Below, piece after piece: positions 38,726 to 39,779 of a stretch of DNA of 39,779 nucleotides. Numbering within the stretch: position 1 is the first letter of the stretch; each line of letters begins with the position of its first letter. This DNA is from a virus. The notes under the pieces are model-generated. The model was not told the origin of the DNA. It made no database searches and saw only the letters and a program-made list of their open reading frames with translations. The DNA lies in IMG/VR virus record IMGVR_UViG_3300044732_000574, positions 1 through 39,779 of that record; one strand, 5' to 3'. The position numbers were made by a program, and so were the translations under genes.

Positions 38726-39282
38726 ACCCCTACTTCACGAAGCTAGATAGTATCAGTCCAAGTTTATACAAGGACTTCAAGAATCTAGGTGAGCAGCATA
38801 GTTGTGGTGGAGGTTGGACTAAATACTACAAGACGGATCTGAGCAGGAACATTCTCCTTCCAAATCACTTGAAGAATTATTTCAACCTGTCTTATATGAC
38901 ATTTATTGGCGACAGTGCGTCTCCACACGTTGACATGGGCATTGGTTGTCGAATTAATCTTTACCTTTCTGAGAACAATGCTACTACGCAGTTCTTCTCT
39001 GTGAAAGCTAGAGAATTGGACAAGCCAAAGCCTGTGACATGTGAAGGCTGTACACCAGAGCGTTTCTGTGCTGGCGATTGTGCCTGTGGAATGAAGGTGG
39101 AGAATCTAGTTCTAGAAGATCAGTTTGTGGCGAAGCGCCATGACATATATCTTTTGAATGTCTCTAAACCACACGGTGTAGAGGGAATTTCTAGAGAAAA
39201 CTACAGACAAGCACTGTCCTTTACTACAGATCTTCCATATGAAACTGTATACCAATCATTGAAAGAGTATGGTTCATTCTAA
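38722..39282 (+). CDS. 2OG-Fe(II) oxygenase B, aspartyl/asparaginyl hydroxylase-like, with Cys insert
   Basis: 186 residues. Metal triad H69-x-D71 in SASPHVDMG, H151 in SKPHGVEG, and R162 in YRQALSF, the geometry of aspartyl/asparaginyl beta-hydroxylases. It has an unusual insert CEGCTPERFCAGDCACG (C107-C122, five Cys) between the metal motifs, which may bind zinc or mimic the Cys-rich substrate. Asn hydroxylation would suit the Asn-Cys repeats. Confidence 0.78.
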   Translation: MNPYFTKLDSISPSLYKDFKNLGEQHSCGGGWTKYYKTDLSRNILLPNHLKNYFNLSYMTFIGDSASPHVDMGIGCRINLYLSENNATTQFFSVKARELDKPKPVTCEGCTPERFCAGDCACGMKVENLVLEDQFVAKRHDIYLLNVSKPHGVEGISRENYRQALSFTTDLPYETVYQSLKEYGSF

Positions 39283-39779
39283 TGTTTAAGAAACTTGCTG
39301 TTGACACCATCATAGACTTTAATGTTCATGACAAGCGCATAGAATTTGATCTCAACGAAGAAGGAAAGAAGATACAATATTTTAATGTTTCTTCTCCTTA
39401 CTTAGATGATTTGATCTCGTCGTTTGGTTCTTATAGTAAACACTTTCACACGTCTTTCGTTATGATAGGAGCAGATGTTCCTCCTCACACAGACATTGTT
39501 GATAGTGTAAATATAAATTTTTATGTAGATGCTGGAAACTTCACAACAAACTTTTACAACAGTAAAGACAACAGCCATAGATCAACATATGCTGATCACG
39601 GTGATGGACATGTCTATAAGATTGATGAATTGGAAAAGTTAGGATCTTTTATAGCTCAAACTGGAGATGTGTACATTCTAAACGGTAAAGTTATTCACGG
39701 AGTTAGTTCTCCTGTGGGTTCCAAGTCCATTAGAAAAGTTCTTCAAGTTTCTTCTAATGATTTAGAGTATGAGAAAGTT
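39282..39779 (+). CDS. 2OG-Fe(II) oxygenase C, partial
   Basis: First 166 residues; cut by the right edge but with the complete core. H69-x-D71 in PPHTDIVD, H139 in NGKVIHGVSS, R151 in SIRKVLQVSS. Same spacing as oxygenase B, so the two are likely tandem duplicates that diverged. TAATG overlap on oxygenase B's stop. Lacks the Cys insert. Confidence 0.78.
   Translation, partial: MFKKLAVDTIIDFNVHDKRIEFDLNEEGKKIQYFNVSSPYLDDLISSFGSYSKHFHTSFVMIGADVPPHTDIVDSVNINFYVDAGNFTTNFYNSKDNSHRSTYADHGDGHVYKIDELEKLGSFIAQTGDVYILNGKVIHGVSSPVGSKSIRKVLQVSSNDLEYEKV

Overview
The window reads as the genome of a T7-like podovirus (Autographiviridae-type replication and transcription genes), cut at both edges. Evidence: a single-subunit RNA polymerase, family A DNA polymerase, primase-helicase, T7 gp3-like endonuclease I, gp2.5-like single-strand-binding protein, 5'-3' exonuclease, ATP DNA ligase and terminase. 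The host cannot be read from the sequence. Dense 2OG-Fe(II) oxygenases and the type of N-terminal domain on one putative virion protein suggest, weakly, a marine or other aquatic proteobacterial host.

Layout. (1) 25.4 kb down to 1: one leftward arm. Small early genes come first (25.4-16 kb; includes DNA ligase and an EcoRI-like nuclease), then RNA polymerase, replication and recombination genes (13-8 kb), then nucleotide and DNA-modification genes (8 kb to the left edge): thymidylate-synthase family, P-loop kinase, AlkB-like oxygenase, MazG-like, TET-associated-type glycosyltransferase, amino acid:DNA transferase-like protein, myo-inositol-1-phosphate synthase, HAD-like hydrolase. (2) 25.4-29.1 kb: a 3.7 kb non-coding hub with a leftward terminator, a 13-bp tandem array, about 12 diverged copies of a 100-115 bp repeat, a second repeat family, two tandem candidate phage promoters and an AT-rich tract. 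It resembles the organisation of the T7 primary origin. (3) 29.1 kb to the right edge: a rightward late arm with small terminase, HNH, large terminase, two large modular proteins of which one carries the catalytic motifs of a second single-subunit RNA polymerase, then a radical SAM-SPASM enzyme, a Cys-rich Asn-Cys-repeat protein and three 2OG-type oxygenases.

The most striking observation is a set of 14 hammerhead ribozymes, all on the minus strand, placed between cistrons of the leftward arm (13 type I, 1 type III). Stems I, II and III covary between copies while the catalytic core is constant. Each sits at or over the stop codon of one gene and just before the ribosome-binding leader of the next. 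They would cut the polycistronic leftward transcript into gene-sized mRNAs without protein, a self-cleaving counterpart of the RNase III processing of T7 early mRNA. Four copies of a 16-base element (two leftward, two rightward) are the best candidates for promoters of the phage RNA polymerase.

Other high-interest systems: a probable thymine-hypermodification pathway with an unusual inositol phosphate synthase; an EcoRI-like nuclease without a methylase; and a RiPP-like cassette (radical SAM plus oxygenases plus Cys-rich substrate) in the late arm. All functional statements rest on motifs read by eye; no database search was possible.
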